DNA of 64,000 nucleotides from Micromonospora matsumotoense (GCF_900091525.1 NZ_FMCU01000001.1:186001-250000); one strand, 5' to 3'. Counted from the first letter of the stretch, positions 39,943 through 52,995 are shown. A program made the numbers and translations. The notes: generated by a model not told the origin, from the letters alone.

Positions 39943-41904
39943 TCAGTCGGCCGTGGTGGAGGTGGGGGCGGGGCTAGGAGGGGCGGTGTCGCCGTCCAGG
40001 GCGGCGAGGATCGCCTCGGCGGTGCGGCGACCCACCCCGGGCACCTCGGTGATCTCCTCCACGGTGGCGGCGGAGAGCCGTTTGAGCGAGCCGAAGTGGT
40101 GCAGCAGCGCCTTGCGGCGTACCTCGCCCAGCCCGGGGACGGTGTCCAGGGCCGATTCGGTCATCCGCTTGGAGCGCCGCTGCCGGTGGAAGGTGATGGC
40201 GAACCGGTGCGCCTCGTCCCGGGCTCGTTGCAACAGGTAGAGCCCCTCCGAGGTGCGCGGCAGGATGACCGGGTATTCGTCGTCGGGGAGCCAGACCTCC
40301 TCCAGCCGCTTGGCCAGCCCGCACAGCGCCACGTCGTCGATGCCCAGCTCGGCCAACGTCTGGGCCGCCGCCGCCACCTGCGGGGCACCGCCGTCAACCA
40401 CCACCAGCTGCGGCGGGTACGCGAACTTGCGCGGCCGGCCGGTGGTCGGGTCGATGCCGGGGCGGTCCGGGTCGGACGCGGTCTCCTCGCCCAGCTCACC
40501 GGTCTCGGCGCGGGCGTCGAGGTAGCGGGCGAAGCGGCGGCGCAGCACCTCGGACATCGCCGACAGGTCGTCGGTGGCCCCCCGGACGATGAACCGGCGG
40601 TATTCGCTCTTGCGGGGCAGCCCGTCCTCGAAGACGACCATGCTGGCCACCACGTCGGTGCCCTGGATCTGGGAGACGTCGAAGCACTCGATGCGCAGCG
40701 GTGAGGTGCGCATGCCGAGCGCCTCGCTGATCTCGTCGAGCGCCTTGCCGCGGGTGGTGAGGTCGCCGGCCCGCTTGAGCTTGTGTCGGGCGAGCGCGTC
40801 CTTGGCGTTGCGGCCCACCGTCTCCAGCAGGGTCTTCTTGTCGCCGCGCTGGGGCACCCGCAGTGACACCCGGCTGCCCCGGCGGGCGCTGAGCCAGTCG
40901 GCGAGCGCCTCGGCGTCGCCGGGCAACTCGGGGACGAGCAGTTCCCGGGGGACGTCCGCCTCGCCCTGCTCACCGCCGTAGACCTGGGTGCAGAAGTGGT
41001 GCACCAGGTCGCCGGTGGTCAGCTCCTCGGTCTTCTCCACCACCCAGCCGCGTTGGCCGCGGACCCGGCCGTCGCGGACGTGGAAGACCTGCACGGCGGC
41101 TTCGAGGGGGTCGTCGGCGAAGGCGACCACGTCGGCGTCGGTGCCGTCGCCGAGCACCACTGTCTGCTTCTCCATGGCCCGGCGCAGGGCGGCCACGTCG
41201 TCGCGCAGCCGGGCCGCCCGCTCGAACTCCAACTGCGCGCTGGCCTCGATCATGTCGCGTTCGAGGCGGCGCACCATGCTGTCGGTGCGGCCGGCCATGA
41301 ACTCGCAGAAGTTGTCGACGATCGCCCGGTGCCCGTCGGCGGAGACGGTGCCCACGCAGGGCGCGGAGCACTTGCCGATGTAGCCGAGCAGGCACGGCCG
41401 GCCCACCTGCCCGGCCCGCTTGAACACCCCGGCGGAGCAGGTGCGGGCCGGGAAGACCCGCAGCAGCAGGTCGAGCGTCTCGCGGATCGCCCAGGCGTGC
41501 GAGTACGGCCCGAAGTACCGCACGCCCTTACGCTTCGCGCCCCGCATGACCTGCAACCGCGGGTATTCCTCGTCCAGGGTGACCGCCAGGTACGGGTACG
41601 ACTTGTCGTCGCGGTACCGGACGTTGAACCGGGGATCGTACTGCTTGATCCAGGTGTATTCGAGCTGGAGCGCCTCGACCTCGGTGCCCACCGTGACCCA
41701 GTCCACCGACTCGGCGGTGGTGACCATCTGCCGGGTGCGCTCGTGCAGCCCCCACGGGTCGGCGAAGTAGGAGTTGAGCCTGCTGCGCAGGTTCTTCGCC
41801 TTGCCGACGTAGATCACCCGGCCGGTGCCGTCGCGGAACCGGTAGACCCCGGGGGACTCGGGGATCGTGCCGGTCGCGGGACGGTAGGTCGAGGGATCAG
41901 CCAC
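39943..41904 (-). CDS. uvrC: UvrC, excinuclease ABC subunit C
   Basis: About 653 residues: GIY-YIG nuclease at the N-terminus ([21 protein letters not shown]), a cysteine cluster (ARTCSAGVF...[15 protein letters not shown]), UVR domain near 200-240, an RNase H-like endonuclease domain ([20 protein letters not shown] ... [10 protein letters not shown]) and C-terminal helix-hairpin-helix repeats ([26 protein letters not shown]). The GTG at 41904 fits the family N-terminus; an ATG ten codons earlier overlaps the upstream gene. Confidence 0.97.
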   Translation of the reverse strand: MADPSTYRPATGTIPESPGVYRFRDGTGRVIYVGKAKNLRSRLNSYFADPWGLHERTRQMVTTAESVDWVTVGTEVEALQLEYTWIKQYDPRFNVRYRDDKSYPYLAVTLDEEYPRLQVMRGAKRKGVRYFGPYSHAWAIRETLDLLLRVFPARTCSAGVFKRAGQVGRPCLLGYIGKCSAPCVGTVSADGHRAIVDNFCEFMAGRTDSMVRRLERDMIEASAQLEFERAARLRDDVAALRRAMEKQTVVLGDGTDADVVAFADDPLEAAVQVFHVRDGRVRGQRGWVVEKTEELTTGDLVHHFCTQVYGGEQGEADVPRELLVPELPGDAEALADWLSARRGSRVSLRVPQRGDKKTLLETVGRNAKDALARHKLKRAGDLTTRGKALDEISEALGMRTSPLRIECFDVSQIQGTDVVASMVVFEDGLPRKSEYRRFIVRGATDDLSAMSEVLRRRFARYLDARAETGELGEETASDPDRPGIDPTTGRPRKFAYPPQLVVVDGGAPQVAAAAQTLAELGIDDVALCGLAKRLEEVWLPDDEYPVILPRTSEGLYLLQRARDEAHRFAITFHRQRRSKRMTESALDTVPGLGEVRRKALLHHFGSLKRLSAATVEEITEVPGVGRRTAEAILAALDGDTAPPSPAPTSTTAD

Positions 41905-41914
41905 GGCACCGAGA

Positions 41915-43258
41915 CTATCCGTTGCCCCCGACACTCCAGATCACGCCGAGCTGGTCGACCTCGGTGCCGCTGCGGCCGAAGAAGCCGGCCAGTCGACCAC
42001 CCGGGGGCGCGGTGAAGGTGACCGCCGCCGAGGTGGGCGTACCGGTGCTGAGGGTTCGGCCCTGGTCGGTGCTGAGCCGGGCCGAGAAGATCCGGGTCCG
42101 GCCGTCCTTCTGGCCCTGGGTCAGGGTGACCTGGGTGATCCGCTCGCCGGGCGCGAGGGTGAGGCTGGTCTCGGTCCCGCCGGTGCCGCCGTGGCGCAGC
42201 TGGCCGCCGTCGGCGAGGTCCACCCCGACGGCGTCGAGCCGGGAGCCACCGCGCAGGGTGACCCGGGTCACCGCCGGGCCGACCCGGTCGGCGTCGGTGA
42301 ACGGGTCACCGTGCGGGCCACCCCAGGTGTCGCTGGCCCGCAGGTCGGGGGCGAGGGTCCAGTCGAACCAGGCGGCGTGCGGGTAGTGGTCCGACAGCGG
42401 CCCGCCGGTCGGGGTGAGGAACCGGGCGTGCTCGTTGTGGTAGCGGTTCAGGGCGAGCCGGACCAGCTTGTTGCCCCGGTAGAGGATCTTGTCGACCACC
42501 TCGCAGCCGTCCGTCACGTTGGCCGGGTCACAGAGCAGCGCCGGGTCACCGGCGGCCGGCGGCTGGCCGCCCCGCTCCTGCTGCACCCAGACGTCGGTGA
42601 GGCCGTTGGCCGCCACCAGGTCGCGGATGTTGTCGCCGGTACGGGTGTAGCGGACGTTCAGGTCCCCCATCAGCACCACCGCGTTGCCGGCCGAGTTGGC
42701 CGTGACGTACGCGGAGAGCTGGCTGAGGTTGGCCCGCCGGGCGGCCAGGTCGGCGTCGGTGCTGCCGGCGTTCGGGTGGGCGTTGTAGAAGTCGACGAAG
42801 ACGCCCTCGGCCAACCGGATGCGGCTGGCGGTGAAGCCCTTCGGGGTGAGGCAGTCGGTGCCGTTGCAGGAGTTCCACTTCACCCGGGCGAAGTCGCTGT
42901 AGGGGAAGTGCGACAGCGTGTTGAGGCCGCTGCCGAACGGCACGCCCCCGCTGGTCGGGGTCCGGTACGGGTGCTGGTCGGTGGCGTACAGGTCGGCGTG
43001 GTAGTTGAAGTCCTCCTGGACGTGCACGATGTCGTACCCGCCGAGCCGCTCGCCGATCGGCCGGGTGTTCGTCGCCGGGTCGCCGCTGGAGATGATGTCC
43101 GGCAGGCCGGCCACGTTGTAGGTGAGCACGGAGAACACCCCCGACGTGGGCGCGGCGGCGGTAGCGGTGCCCGGGGCCGCGGACGCGGCGGCCGGCCCGG
43201 ACGGGGTGAGCACGGCCGCGAGCAGCGTCGCGGACGCGAGCAGACGGACGACCTTCAT
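41915..43258 (-). CDS. Secreted endonuclease/exonuclease/phosphatase-fold enzyme with jacalin-like lectin domain
   Basis: A 447-residue exported protein. Signal peptide [20 protein letters not shown]. Residues about 45-310 have the DNase I/sphingomyelinase fold: [40 protein letters not shown] and the catalytic [14 protein letters not shown]. Residues about 320-447 form a jacalin-like lectin domain, marked by [15 protein letters not shown] and [19 protein letters not shown]. It could cleave sphingomyelin, phosphoesters or DNA at a glycan-bearing target; the substrate is unknown. It diverges from the secreted acylase gene. Confidence 0.9.
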   Translation of the reverse strand: MKVVRLLASATLLAAVLTPSGPAAASAAPGTATAAAPTSGVFSVLTYNVAGLPDIISSGDPATNTRPIGERLGGYDIVHVQEDFNYHADLYATDQHPYRTPTSGGVPFGSGLNTLSHFPYSDFARVKWNSCNGTDCLTPKGFTASRIRLAEGVFVDFYNAHPNAGSTDADLAARRANLSQLSAYVTANSAGNAVVLMGDLNVRYTRTGDNIRDLVAANGLTDVWVQQERGGQPPAAGDPALLCDPANVTDGCEVVDKILYRGNKLVRLALNRYHNEHARFLTPTGGPLSDHYPHAAWFDWTLAPDLRASDTWGGPHGDPFTDADRVGPAVTRVTLRGGSRLDAVGVDLADGGQLRHGGTGGTETSLTLAPGERITQVTLTQGQKDGRTRIFSARLSTDQGRTLSTGTPTSAAVTFTAPPGGRLAGFFGRSGTEVDQLGVIWSVGGNG

Positions 43259-43294
43259 CGACGGTCCAATCTGGAGTGACGAGACCGACGGGGT

Positions 43295-43390
43295 GCCGCC
43301 GGTCGGATACGGGGACCGACGGGTGTCCGCCGGTCGGGGGGCGGGGACCGGCGGATGTGCGCCGGTCGGGGGCGGGAGGGCCGGCGGGCG
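43295..43390. repeat. Three degenerate tandem repeats of about 32 bp
   Basis: Units share CGCCGGTCGG followed by GGGGACCG-CGG-like sequence (43295-43325, 43326-43357, 43358-43390). They lie just upstream of the nuclease-like gene start in the divergent gap 43259-43597. Confidence 0.6.
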
Positions 43391-43536
43391 AACGCCGGGC
43401 GGAGGCGGGGGCGACGGGCGGGCGACGGCCCGGGTGCCGGATCGAAAGCTATCCACGCGCGCCGACCGGCTCGATACTCCCGGGCAAAGATCCGGCAGCC
43501 GCGCGATGGACGTCTTCCGATATCGACGGACGGAGA

Positions 43537-43550
43537 TTACCATCCGGTAA
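43537..43550. promoter_or_regulatory. TTACC-ATCC-GGTAA inverted repeat upstream of the acylase gene
   Basis: A perfect 5-bp inverted repeat with 4-base spacer, 48 nt before the acylase ATG in the divergent gap. The size suits a regulator half-site pair, but no regulator is known. Confidence 0.35.
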
Positions 43551-43597
43551 CCGAATGTTATTCACGTAAAGATCCCCATCCTCATCGGAGGATCACC

Positions 43598-46500
43598 ATG
43601 CCCCGTCCCCGCCCCACCCGCCGTCTCCTCGCCGGTGGCACCGCCGCCGTCGCGGTCGCCGCCCTGCTGGTCGCCACCCCCACACCCCCCGCCGCCACCG
43701 CCGCGCCCGCCGCCGTCACCACCAGCGGGTACGCGGCTAACGACAACTGCCTCGGCGAGTGCGGCGACATCCTGCCGCCCGGCCAGAACGGCAACGCCAC
43801 CCTGGTCGAGGTGCTCGGCAACCAGGCCCTCGGCACCCTGCCCCGGCACTCCGCCGACCAGCTCGGCCGGTACGCCGACCTGGTCTACGGCTACGCCGGC
43901 CTGCGCGAGGAGCAGATCGGCTCGTTCTTCAACGACGCCTCCTTCGGTGTCCCGCAGGGGCAGGTCGAACGCGACTACTCCCCCCGCGCCGACGTACGCA
44001 TCCTGCGGGACAAGGCCACCGGCGTACCGCACGTCACCGGCAGCACCCGGGGCGGCACCATGTACGGCGCGGGTTACGCCGGGGCCGAGGACCGGCTGTT
44101 CACCATGGACCTGCTGCGCCACGTCGGCCGGGGCACCCTCACCTCGTTCGCCGGGGGCGCCCCCGGGAACCGGGCGTTGGAGCAGAGCGTCTGGCGCAAC
44201 TCGCCGTACCACGAGGCGGACCTTCAGGCGCAGATCGAGGCGCTGCGCACCAAGGGGCCGCGCGGCCAGCAGCTCTACGCCGACGTGCAGGAGTACATCG
44301 CCGGCATCAACGCCTACATCGGCGTCTGCATGGGCGCCCGCAACTGCCCCGGCGAGTACGTGCTCACCGGCCGCCTGGACGCGATCACCAACGCGGGTGG
44401 CCCGGAGCCGTTCCAGCTCACCGACCTGATCGCCATCGCCGGCGTGGTGGGCGGGCTGTTCGGCGGCGGGGGCGGCACCGAGATGCAGTCCGCGCTGGTC
44501 CGGATCGCCGCCCGCGCCAAGTACGGGGCCACCGAGGGCGACAAGGTGTGGACGGCGTTCCGCAACCAGAACGACCCGGAGACCGTGCTGACCCTGCACG
44601 ACGGGCAGAGCTTCCCGTACGGCGACGCCTCCCCCGACGCGGCCAGCGTGGCGCTGCCCGACGCCGGCTCGGCCCGGGTCGAGCCGATCTTCACCGACCC
44701 GACCGGTTCCGCCGGCACCACCGCCGCCGCCCGCACCACCACCGCCGCCCGCACCACCGGCACCGGTGCCGGCACCACGAACGCGGCCGGTGAGCTGGCC
44801 GCCGCGCTGTCCGGGTTGACCATCAGCCCGGCGCACCGGGGCATGTCGAACGCGGCGGTGGTCTCCGCCGCGAACTCGGCCACCGGCCACCCGGTCGCGG
44901 TCTTCGGCCCGCAGACCGGTTACTTCTCCCCGCAACTGCTGATGATCCAGGAGTTGCAGGGGCCGGGGATCAGCGCCCGGGGGGCCGCGTTCGCCGGCCT
45001 CAACCTCTATGTGCTGCTCGGCCGGGGCCAGGACTACGCGTGGAGCGCCACTTCCTCGATCCACGACATCACCGACACCTACGCGGTGCCGCTGTGCACC
45101 ACCGACGGCAGCACCCCCACCCTCGCCGCCGACCACTATCTCTACCGGGGGCAGTGCGTGGCGATGGAGCAGCTCGCCCACGTCAACAAGTGGAGCCCGA
45201 CCGTCGCCGACGGCACCGCCGCCGGGTCGTACAAACTGGTCGCCTGGCGGACGAAGCTCGGCCTGGTGTCCTGGCGGGGCACGGTGGGCGGCCGGCCGCA
45301 CGCCTTCACCCAGCTGCGCTCCACCTACCGGCACGAGGCCGACTCGGCGATCGGCTTCCAGATGTTCAACGACCCGGCCCAGATGGGTTCGGCGGACGCC
45401 TTCGTCGCCTCGGCCAACAACGTCGAGTACGCGTTCAACTGGTTCTACGTCAACTCCACCGAGTCGGCGTACTTCAACTCCGGGCTGAACCCGGTGCGGG
45501 CCGCCGGGTCCAACCCGAACCTGCCGATGAAGGCCGAGCCGGCCTACGAGTGGCAGGGCTTCGACCCGGCGACGAACACCGCCAGCTACGCCCCGCTGGC
45601 CGCCCACCCCCGCTCGGTGAACCAGGACTACTACATCAGCTGGAACAACAAGCAGGCCAAGGACTTCGGCGGCGCGGACGGCAACTACAGCTTCGGCGCG
45701 GTGCACCGGGCCGACCTGCTGGACCGCCCGCTCAAGGCGGCCCTGGCGGCCGGCCGGAAGTTCGACCGGGGCTCGCTGACCGCGCTGGTCGAGCAGGCCG
45801 GCCTGACCGACCTGCGCGGGGCCGAGGTGCTCGACGAGCTGATCCGGGTGCTGGAGAGCCAGCCCGTCGCGGACACCGCGCTGGCCGCCGAGGTCAGCCG
45901 GCTCAAGGCGTGGCGGCAGGACGGCGCGCTGCGGATCGAGACCGCCAAGGGGTCGAAGGTCTACCGGCACGCCGAGGCGATCCGCACCTTCGACGCCTGG
46001 TGGCCGCTGCTGGTCCGGGGGATGTTCCGCGACCAGCTCGGCCCGGACCTCTACCAGTCGCTGATCAACGCGATCCAGCTCAACGAGTCCCCCTCCGGGC
46101 ACCAGCAGGGCGACGTGTCCAGCCTGCCCACCTCGGCCAGCGAGGCCCAGGCGCACAAGGGCTCGTCCTTCCAGTACGGCTGGTGGGGCTACGTCGACAA
46201 GGACCTGCGCGCGGTGCTCGGTGACCCGGTGCGCGGCGGGCTGGGCCGGGGCTACTGCGGCGCCGGGAACCTGGCCGGCTGCCGGCAGGTACTGCTGGAC
46301 ACGTTGCGCACGGCGGCGGCCACCCCGGCGGCCCAGACCTATCCCGGTGACGCGAGCTGCACCGCCGGTGACCAGTGGTGCGCGGACGCGATCATCCAGT
46401 CGCCGCTGGGCGGGATCAGGCACGCCACCATCGCCTGGCAGAACCGGCCCACCTTCCAGCAGGTGGTCTCGTTCCCGTCCCGGCGGGGCGACGACCTGAC

Positions 46501-46882
46501 CAACCTGGCCGCCGGCCGGCCGGTCACCGCGTCCGGCAGCGAGCTGTTCTTCGGGGCGGGCAAGGCGGTCGACTCCGACCTCGGCACCCGCTGGGCGAGC
46601 AGCTGGGCGGACGACCAGTGGCTGACCGTGGACCTCGGGTCGGCCCGCCAGGTGGGTCGGGTGACGTTGGCCTGGGAGTCGGCGTACGCCCGGTCGTACC
46701 GGATCGAGGTGTCGAACGACGGGTCGACCTGGCGGTCGGTCTGGTCGACCACGGCCGGCGACGGCGGCACCGACGTGGCGGCCTTCCCCACACAGACCGC
46801 GCGGTACGTCCGGATGCACGGGGTGACCCGGGCCACCACGTACGGCTACTCGATCTGGGAGCTGGCGGTCTACGCGCACTGA
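43598..46882 (+). CDS. Secreted penicillin-acylase-family enzyme with C-terminal discoidin (F5/8C) domain
   Basis: A 1094-residue precursor. Signal peptide residues 1-36, then an alpha part (DVRILRDKATGVPHVTG, YGAGYAGAEDRLFTMDLLRHVGRGT). The Ntn-hydrolase processing site is in RGMSNAAVV, giving Ser417 as N-terminal nucleophile of the beta chain. A Thr/Ala-rich spacer precedes it. Residues about 955-1094 are a discoidin-type carbohydrate-binding domain (NLAAGRPVTASGSE, AVDSDLGTRWAS, WLTVDLGSARQVGRVTL). Family members hydrolyse amides such as penicillins, acyl-homoserine lactones or lipopeptides; target unknown. GGAGG at 6 nt supports the ATG. Confidence 0.93.
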   Translation: MPRPRPTRRLLAGGTAAVAVAALLVATPTPPAATAAPAAVTTSGYAANDNCLGECGDILPPGQNGNATLVEVLGNQALGTLPRHSADQLGRYADLVYGYAGLREEQIGSFFNDASFGVPQGQVERDYSPRADVRILRDKATGVPHVTGSTRGGTMYGAGYAGAEDRLFTMDLLRHVGRGTLTSFAGGAPGNRALEQSVWRNSPYHEADLQAQIEALRTKGPRGQQLYADVQEYIAGINAYIGVCMGARNCPGEYVLTGRLDAITNAGGPEPFQLTDLIAIAGVVGGLFGGGGGTEMQSALVRIAARAKYGATEGDKVWTAFRNQNDPETVLTLHDGQSFPYGDASPDAASVALPDAGSARVEPIFTDPTGSAGTTAAARTTTAARTTGTGAGTTNAAGELAAALSGLTISPAHRGMSNAAVVSAANSATGHPVAVFGPQTGYFSPQLLMIQELQGPGISARGAAFAGLNLYVLLGRGQDYAWSATSSIHDITDTYAVPLCTTDGSTPTLAADHYLYRGQCVAMEQLAHVNKWSPTVADGTAAGSYKLVAWRTKLGLVSWRGTVGGRPHAFTQLRSTYRHEADSAIGFQMFNDPAQMGSADAFVASANNVEYAFNWFYVNSTESAYFNSGLNPVRAAGSNPNLPMKAEPAYEWQGFDPATNTASYAPLAAHPRSVNQDYYISWNNKQAKDFGGADGNYSFGAVHRADLLDRPLKAALAAGRKFDRGSLTALVEQAGLTDLRGAEVLDELIRVLESQPVADTALAAEVSRLKAWRQDGALRIETAKGSKVYRHAEAIRTFDAWWPLLVRGMFRDQLGPDLYQSLINAIQLNESPSGHQQGDVSSLPTSASEAQAHKGSSFQYGWWGYVDKDLRAVLGDPVRGGLGRGYCGAGNLAGCRQVLLDTLRTAAATPAAQTYPGDASCTAGDQWCADAIIQSPLGGIRHATIAWQNRPTFQQVVSFPSRRGDDLTNLAAGRPVTASGSELFFGAGKAVDSDLGTRWASSWADDQWLTVDLGSARQVGRVTLAWESAYARSYRIEVSNDGSTWRSVWSTTAGDGGTDVAAFPTQTARYVRMHGVTRATTYGYSIWELAVYAH

Positions 46883-46892
46883 GCCCGACCAG

Positions 46893-46929
46893 ACCGGCCG
46901 GCACGGAGGTCGCCTCCGTGCCGGCCGGT
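46893..46929. terminator. 17-bp bidirectional terminator
   Basis: ACCGGCCGGCACGGAGG (46893-46909) and its perfect complement (46913-46929) enclose a TCG loop, between the convergent acylase and Rieske genes. Confidence 0.93.
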
Positions 46930-46934
46930 GTCCG

Positions 46935-47402
46935 TCAGGCCAGCGAGATCTGGTCGCCCTCGATCTTGAGTTCCTTGGCGGCGAGCGGCGTGGTCGCCGG
47001 GCCCTGCTTGACCGCGCCGTCGGTGATGGCGAACTTGCTGTTGTGGCAGGTGCAGTTGATCGTCCCGCCGTCGACGTTCGAGACCGGGCAGCCCTGGTGG
47101 GTGCAGATCGGGTCGAACCCCTTGAACTGCCCCTCCGTCGGCTGGGTGATCACCACTCCCTGTATGGCGTAGACCTGACCGCCACCGACCGGGATGTCGC
47201 CGGTCTTGGCGATCGCGGCCGTGCCCGGCCCGCCACCACCGGTGGTCGCGGCCGGTCCGCCGGTGGCCGGGGCGGCCGGTTCGTCACCGGAGTCGTCGCC
47301 GCAGGCGGTCAGGAGAACCGAGGCCCCCACCGCACCAGCCCCGGCCAGCAGGGCGCGTCGGGTCTGCGTACCGGGCCCGGTCAGCACCTGATCGTCGTTC
47401 AT
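46935..47402 (-). CDS. Tat-exported Rieske [2Fe-2S] lipoprotein
   Basis: A 155-residue protein. The N-terminus has a twin-arginine region (TQTRRALLAGAGAVG) and a lipobox LLTAC, so it is probably folded inside, exported and lipid-anchored. A Gly/Ala/Pro/Thr linker leads to a Rieske domain with ICTHQGCPVS and INCTCHNSKF cluster motifs. Such proteins often serve as small electron carriers; the partner is unknown. Confidence 0.92.
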   Translation of the reverse strand: MNDDQVLTGPGTQTRRALLAGAGAVGASVLLTACGDDSGDEPAAPATGGPAATTGGGGPGTAAIAKTGDIPVGGGQVYAIQGVVITQPTEGQFKGFDPICTHQGCPVSNVDGGTINCTCHNSKFAITDGAVKQGPATTPLAAKELKIEGDQISLA

Positions 47403-47541
47403 CTCCGGCCTTTCTTTCGGCTACCGCCGCCGGTCGTCGACCTGCGCGGCCTCACTGGAGCACACGCATCACTGTGCCCGACGGTTCACCCCGCCCGCCC
47501 GGGAACGTCCGCGACGGACCCCGGGCAAGGCCCGAGGCACC

Positions 47542-47568
47542 GACATCGACATCGACATCGACATCGAC
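47542..47568. repeat. GACATC hexanucleotide repeat, 4.5 copies
   Basis: Four exact GACATC units plus GAC, in the 292-bp gap between the Rieske lipoprotein and uvrA. A modest CCGCCCCG/CGGGGCGG stem (47612-47619, 47632-47639) nearby may terminate uvrA. Confidence 0.85.
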
Positions 47569-47694
47569 CAGGATGACCAGCGGCACGCCGATGGCCGGGG
47601 TCGGCCAACGACCGCCCCGACCGGCTGTGCCCGGGGCGGGCCGGCCGTTACCCGCCCGCTCCGCGGGGGCGGGGCCGGTCGTCGACCCGGCGGG

Positions 47695-50640
<2,946 letters not shown>

Positions 50641-50736
50641 GGTGCGGGTGCTCCCGGAAGAAGAATGTGAGGCGGATCTGTCCGCTCCGAGGGTGATCCG
50701 AGCGGTTTTGCGGGGCGCGGAAGGAACGCCTCGGCA

Positions 50737-50759
50737 ACTCTAGCCCCGGGGTACGACAA
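50737..50759 (-). promoter_or_regulatory. RecA-independent DNA-damage-type promoter of uvrA
   Basis: Minus strand: TTGTCGTAC (50759-50751), eight bases, TAGAGT (50742-50737). Spacing is exactly that of TTGTCRGTG-N8-TANNNT; the first six bases match. The leader would be about 90 nt. Confidence 0.5.
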
Positions 50760-51017
50760 CTTTCCGCACCCACACACTCCACCAGCTCACACCGGTCGGG
50801 CCAACCCCACCACCCGACCCCCGGACCACCCGCCGGGCCGACCCGGACCACCCGGCCTCCGGCCGACCCGGCACCCCGGCGCAGCTACGGTGCCCCTCTG
50901 CTGGTCGCCGCCGCGCTGACCCCGTCCGCCGCGCCGGCACCCCGGCAGCGGGACCCGGCCCACACCGGCCGTGGCCCCGGCCCGACCCGGTCGGTGTCCC
51001 CCGCGGGGTCGGGCCGG
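50760..51017. other. Gene-free region between uvrA promoter and rsgA
   Basis: With the uvrA leader this is a 377-bp gap without a convincing gene. It is C-rich on the plus strand with loose repeats of GACCCGGACCACCCGG-like words near 50810-50880. No LexA-type CGAAC-N4-GTTCG box is visible. Confidence 0.5.
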
Positions 51018-52097
51018 TCAGAATCCGCCCGGCAGCGGGGGCGTGGTCGGGCGGGCCGGCCGGCGACGACCGCCCCGCCAGCCGCCCCGCCGCTCGCTGG
51101 CCAGCCGGCTCTGCCGGCGACCACCCTCGTACGCCACCTCCCGCTGGAGCCGACGCCAACTCTCCCAGCGCCGGGGCGGCAGCTCCCCGCTCTCCAGCGC
51201 CTCCCGCACCGCGCAGGCCGGCTCGGCGGTGTGCCCGCAGTCGGCGTACCGGCACCCGGTGGCCAGCTCGGCGATGTCGGTGAACGCCCGGTCCAGGCCG
51301 GCGTGCCCGTCCAGCAGGCCGACCGCCCGGACCCCGGGGGTGTCCAGCACCGCCCCGCCGCCGGGCACCGGGACCAGCGCCCGCCAGGTGGTGGTGTGCC
51401 GGCCCTTGCCGTCGACGCGTCGGATCGCCTGGGTCGGCATGACGTCCGCGCCGACCAGGGCGTTGACCAGGCTGGACTTGCCCGCCCCGGACGGCCCCAG
51501 CAGGGCCAGCGTGCGGCCCGGCGCGACCAGCGGACGCAGCGGCGCCAGGCCGGTGCCCTGCTCGGCGCTGACCGGCAGCACCGGCACCCCGGGGGCCACC
51601 GCGGCCAACTGCCGGGCCACCGCCTGCGGGTCGGCGGCCAGGTCGACCTTGGTGAGCACCACCAGCGGGGTGGCCCCCGACTCGTGGGCCAGCGCGAGCA
51701 GCCGTTCGATCCGGGCGGCGTCCGGCTCCGGGTGCACCGGCTCGACCACCGCCGCGGTGTCGAGGTTGGCGGCGAGCACCTGGCCGCTGGCGTCCTTGCC
51801 GGCGGTCCGGCGGATCAGCGCGGTCCGCCGGGGCAGCACCGTGTCGACGGTCACCGGGCCGTCCGGCCAGCGGGCCAGCAGCACCCAGTCACCGGCGCAC
51901 GGCAACGCGGTCAGGTCACGGGCGGCGGCGGCCAGCACCGCCGGGCCCAGACTGGCCCGGACCGGTCCGTCCGCGGCGAGCACGGTGCACACCCCCCGGT
52001 CGACCCGGGCCACCCGGCCGGGCCGGCGGTCCGGACGCCGTCGCGCGTACGCCGCCCGCTCGGCGTCCAGGCCGAGGGCGGTCAGATCGATCGTCAT
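51018..52097 (-). CDS. rsgA: RsgA, ribosome small-subunit-dependent GTPase
   Basis: A 359-residue circularly permuted GTPase: an OB-like N-terminus, then G4 VVLTKVDLA near 150, G1 GPSGAGKSSLVN near 205, G3 LDTPGVR near 250, and a zinc-type C-R-Y-A-D-C-G-H...C set near 285. RsgA assists late 30S maturation. Length exceeds many homologues because of a Arg/Gly-rich C-terminus (residues about 325-359). A GAGGA site precedes the ATG. Confidence 0.93.
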   Translation of the reverse strand: MTIDLTALGLDAERAAYARRRPDRRPGRVARVDRGVCTVLAADGPVRASLGPAVLAAAARDLTALPCAGDWVLLARWPDGPVTVDTVLPRRTALIRRTAGKDASGQVLAANLDTAAVVEPVHPEPDAARIERLLALAHESGATPLVVLTKVDLAADPQAVARQLAAVAPGVPVLPVSAEQGTGLAPLRPLVAPGRTLALLGPSGAGKSSLVNALVGADVMPTQAIRRVDGKGRHTTTWRALVPVPGGGAVLDTPGVRAVGLLDGHAGLDRAFTDIAELATGCRYADCGHTAEPACAVREALESGELPPRRWESWRRLQREVAYEGGRRQSRLASERRGGWRGGRRRPARPTTPPLPGGF

Positions 52098-52263
52098 GTC
52101 ATCCTCACCGGGGTCGGAACTGGTCGTGGCCGAACACGCGTCCTGCGACCGGCATGATCACCACCCCCGTCCGTCGTCCCGGTACCGCGTCGTAGCCGAC
52201 GGTAGGCGTCGTACCGACGCGCCGAAAGCGAATTCCCCGGCGGCGCAACGCTCCCGGGACCGT

Positions 52264-52269
52264 TAGGGT
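52264..52269 (+). promoter_or_regulatory. -10 hexamer TAGGGT of leaderless maleylpyruvate-isomerase-like gene
   Basis: TAGGGT, six bases, then GTG. It matches the leaderless arrangement of other genes here. Confidence 0.5.
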
Positions 52270-52275
52270 CGTGGC

Positions 52276-52995
52276 GTGACCACCGATCCACTGCTGTTGA
52301 CCGGTGCGGCGGCCGACGCGGCCGCCCGCCTGCTGGACACCGCAGCCGGGCTCGACGCGGCGGCCGTCGCGGCTCCCAGCCTGCTGCCCGGCTGGACCCG
52401 TGGCCACGTGCTGACCCACCTGGCCCGCAACGCCGACGGGTTCGTCAACCTGCTCACCGCCGCCCGCACCGGCGAGGACATCCCGATGTACGCCAGCGAC
52501 GCCGCCCGGGACGCCGACATCGCCGCCGGTGCCGACCGGCCGCCCGCCGCACTGCTGGCCGACCTGCGTCGCAGCACCGACCGGTTCGCCGAGGCGGTGG
52601 CCGTGATGCCGGCGCAGGCGTGGCAGGGCACCGTGCAGACCCGACGCGGCCCGTGGCCGGTCCCCCTGGTGCTCTGGGGCCGGTGGCGCGAGTTGGAGGT
52701 GCACCACGTCGACCTGGGCACCGGCTACCGGCCGGCGGACTGGCCAGCCTCGTTCGCCCAGCACCTGCTGCACGAGGTGGCCGGTGGGCTCGCCGCGCGT
52801 CCGGACGCCCCGGCGCTGGTGCTGCGGCCCGCCGACGGCAACCGGCCGGAGCTGGTGGTGGGCGACCCGCAGGACGCCCCGCAGGTCGCCGGCCCCGCCG
52901 CCGAACTGGTCGCCTGGTTGATCGGCCGCAGCAGCGGCGACGTGTTGACCGTCACCCCGAACGGTCCCCTCCCGACCCCACCCGAATGGATATAG
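52276..52995 (+). CDS. Maleylpyruvate isomerase-family, mycothiol-dependent-type protein
   Basis: A 239-residue DinB-like four-helix protein: LPGWTRGHVLTHLARNADGFVNLL near residue 37 contains the metal-site His, and WRELEVHHVDLGTGY near 135 carries the E-x3-H-x-D set. Such enzymes use mycothiol for isomerisation or detoxification; substrate unknown. The C-terminal part (from about 165) is the SCP2-like/MDMPI C-domain. The MBL hydrolase gene follows 7 nt later. Confidence 0.9.
   Translation: MTTDPLLLTGAAADAAARLLDTAAGLDAAAVAAPSLLPGWTRGHVLTHLARNADGFVNLLTAARTGEDIPMYASDAARDADIAAGADRPPAALLADLRRSTDRFAEAVAVMPAQAWQGTVQTRRGPWPVPLVLWGRWRELEVHHVDLGTGYRPADWPASFAQHLLHEVAGGLAARPDAPALVLRPADGNRPELVVGDPQDAPQVAGPAAELVAWLIGRSSGDVLTVTPNGPLPTPPEWI

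Noticed and set aside
43562..46879. About 1100-codon antisense frame opposite the penicillin-acylase gene
   Set aside because: Composition is Val/Gly/Arg/Asp-biased with no domain; the plus strand encodes a clear signal peptide, Ntn-hydrolase and discoidin domain.
50641..50800. LexA box upstream of uvrA
   Set aside because: No CGAAC-N4-GTTCG-like palindrome was found; only the RecA-independent-type motif is seen.
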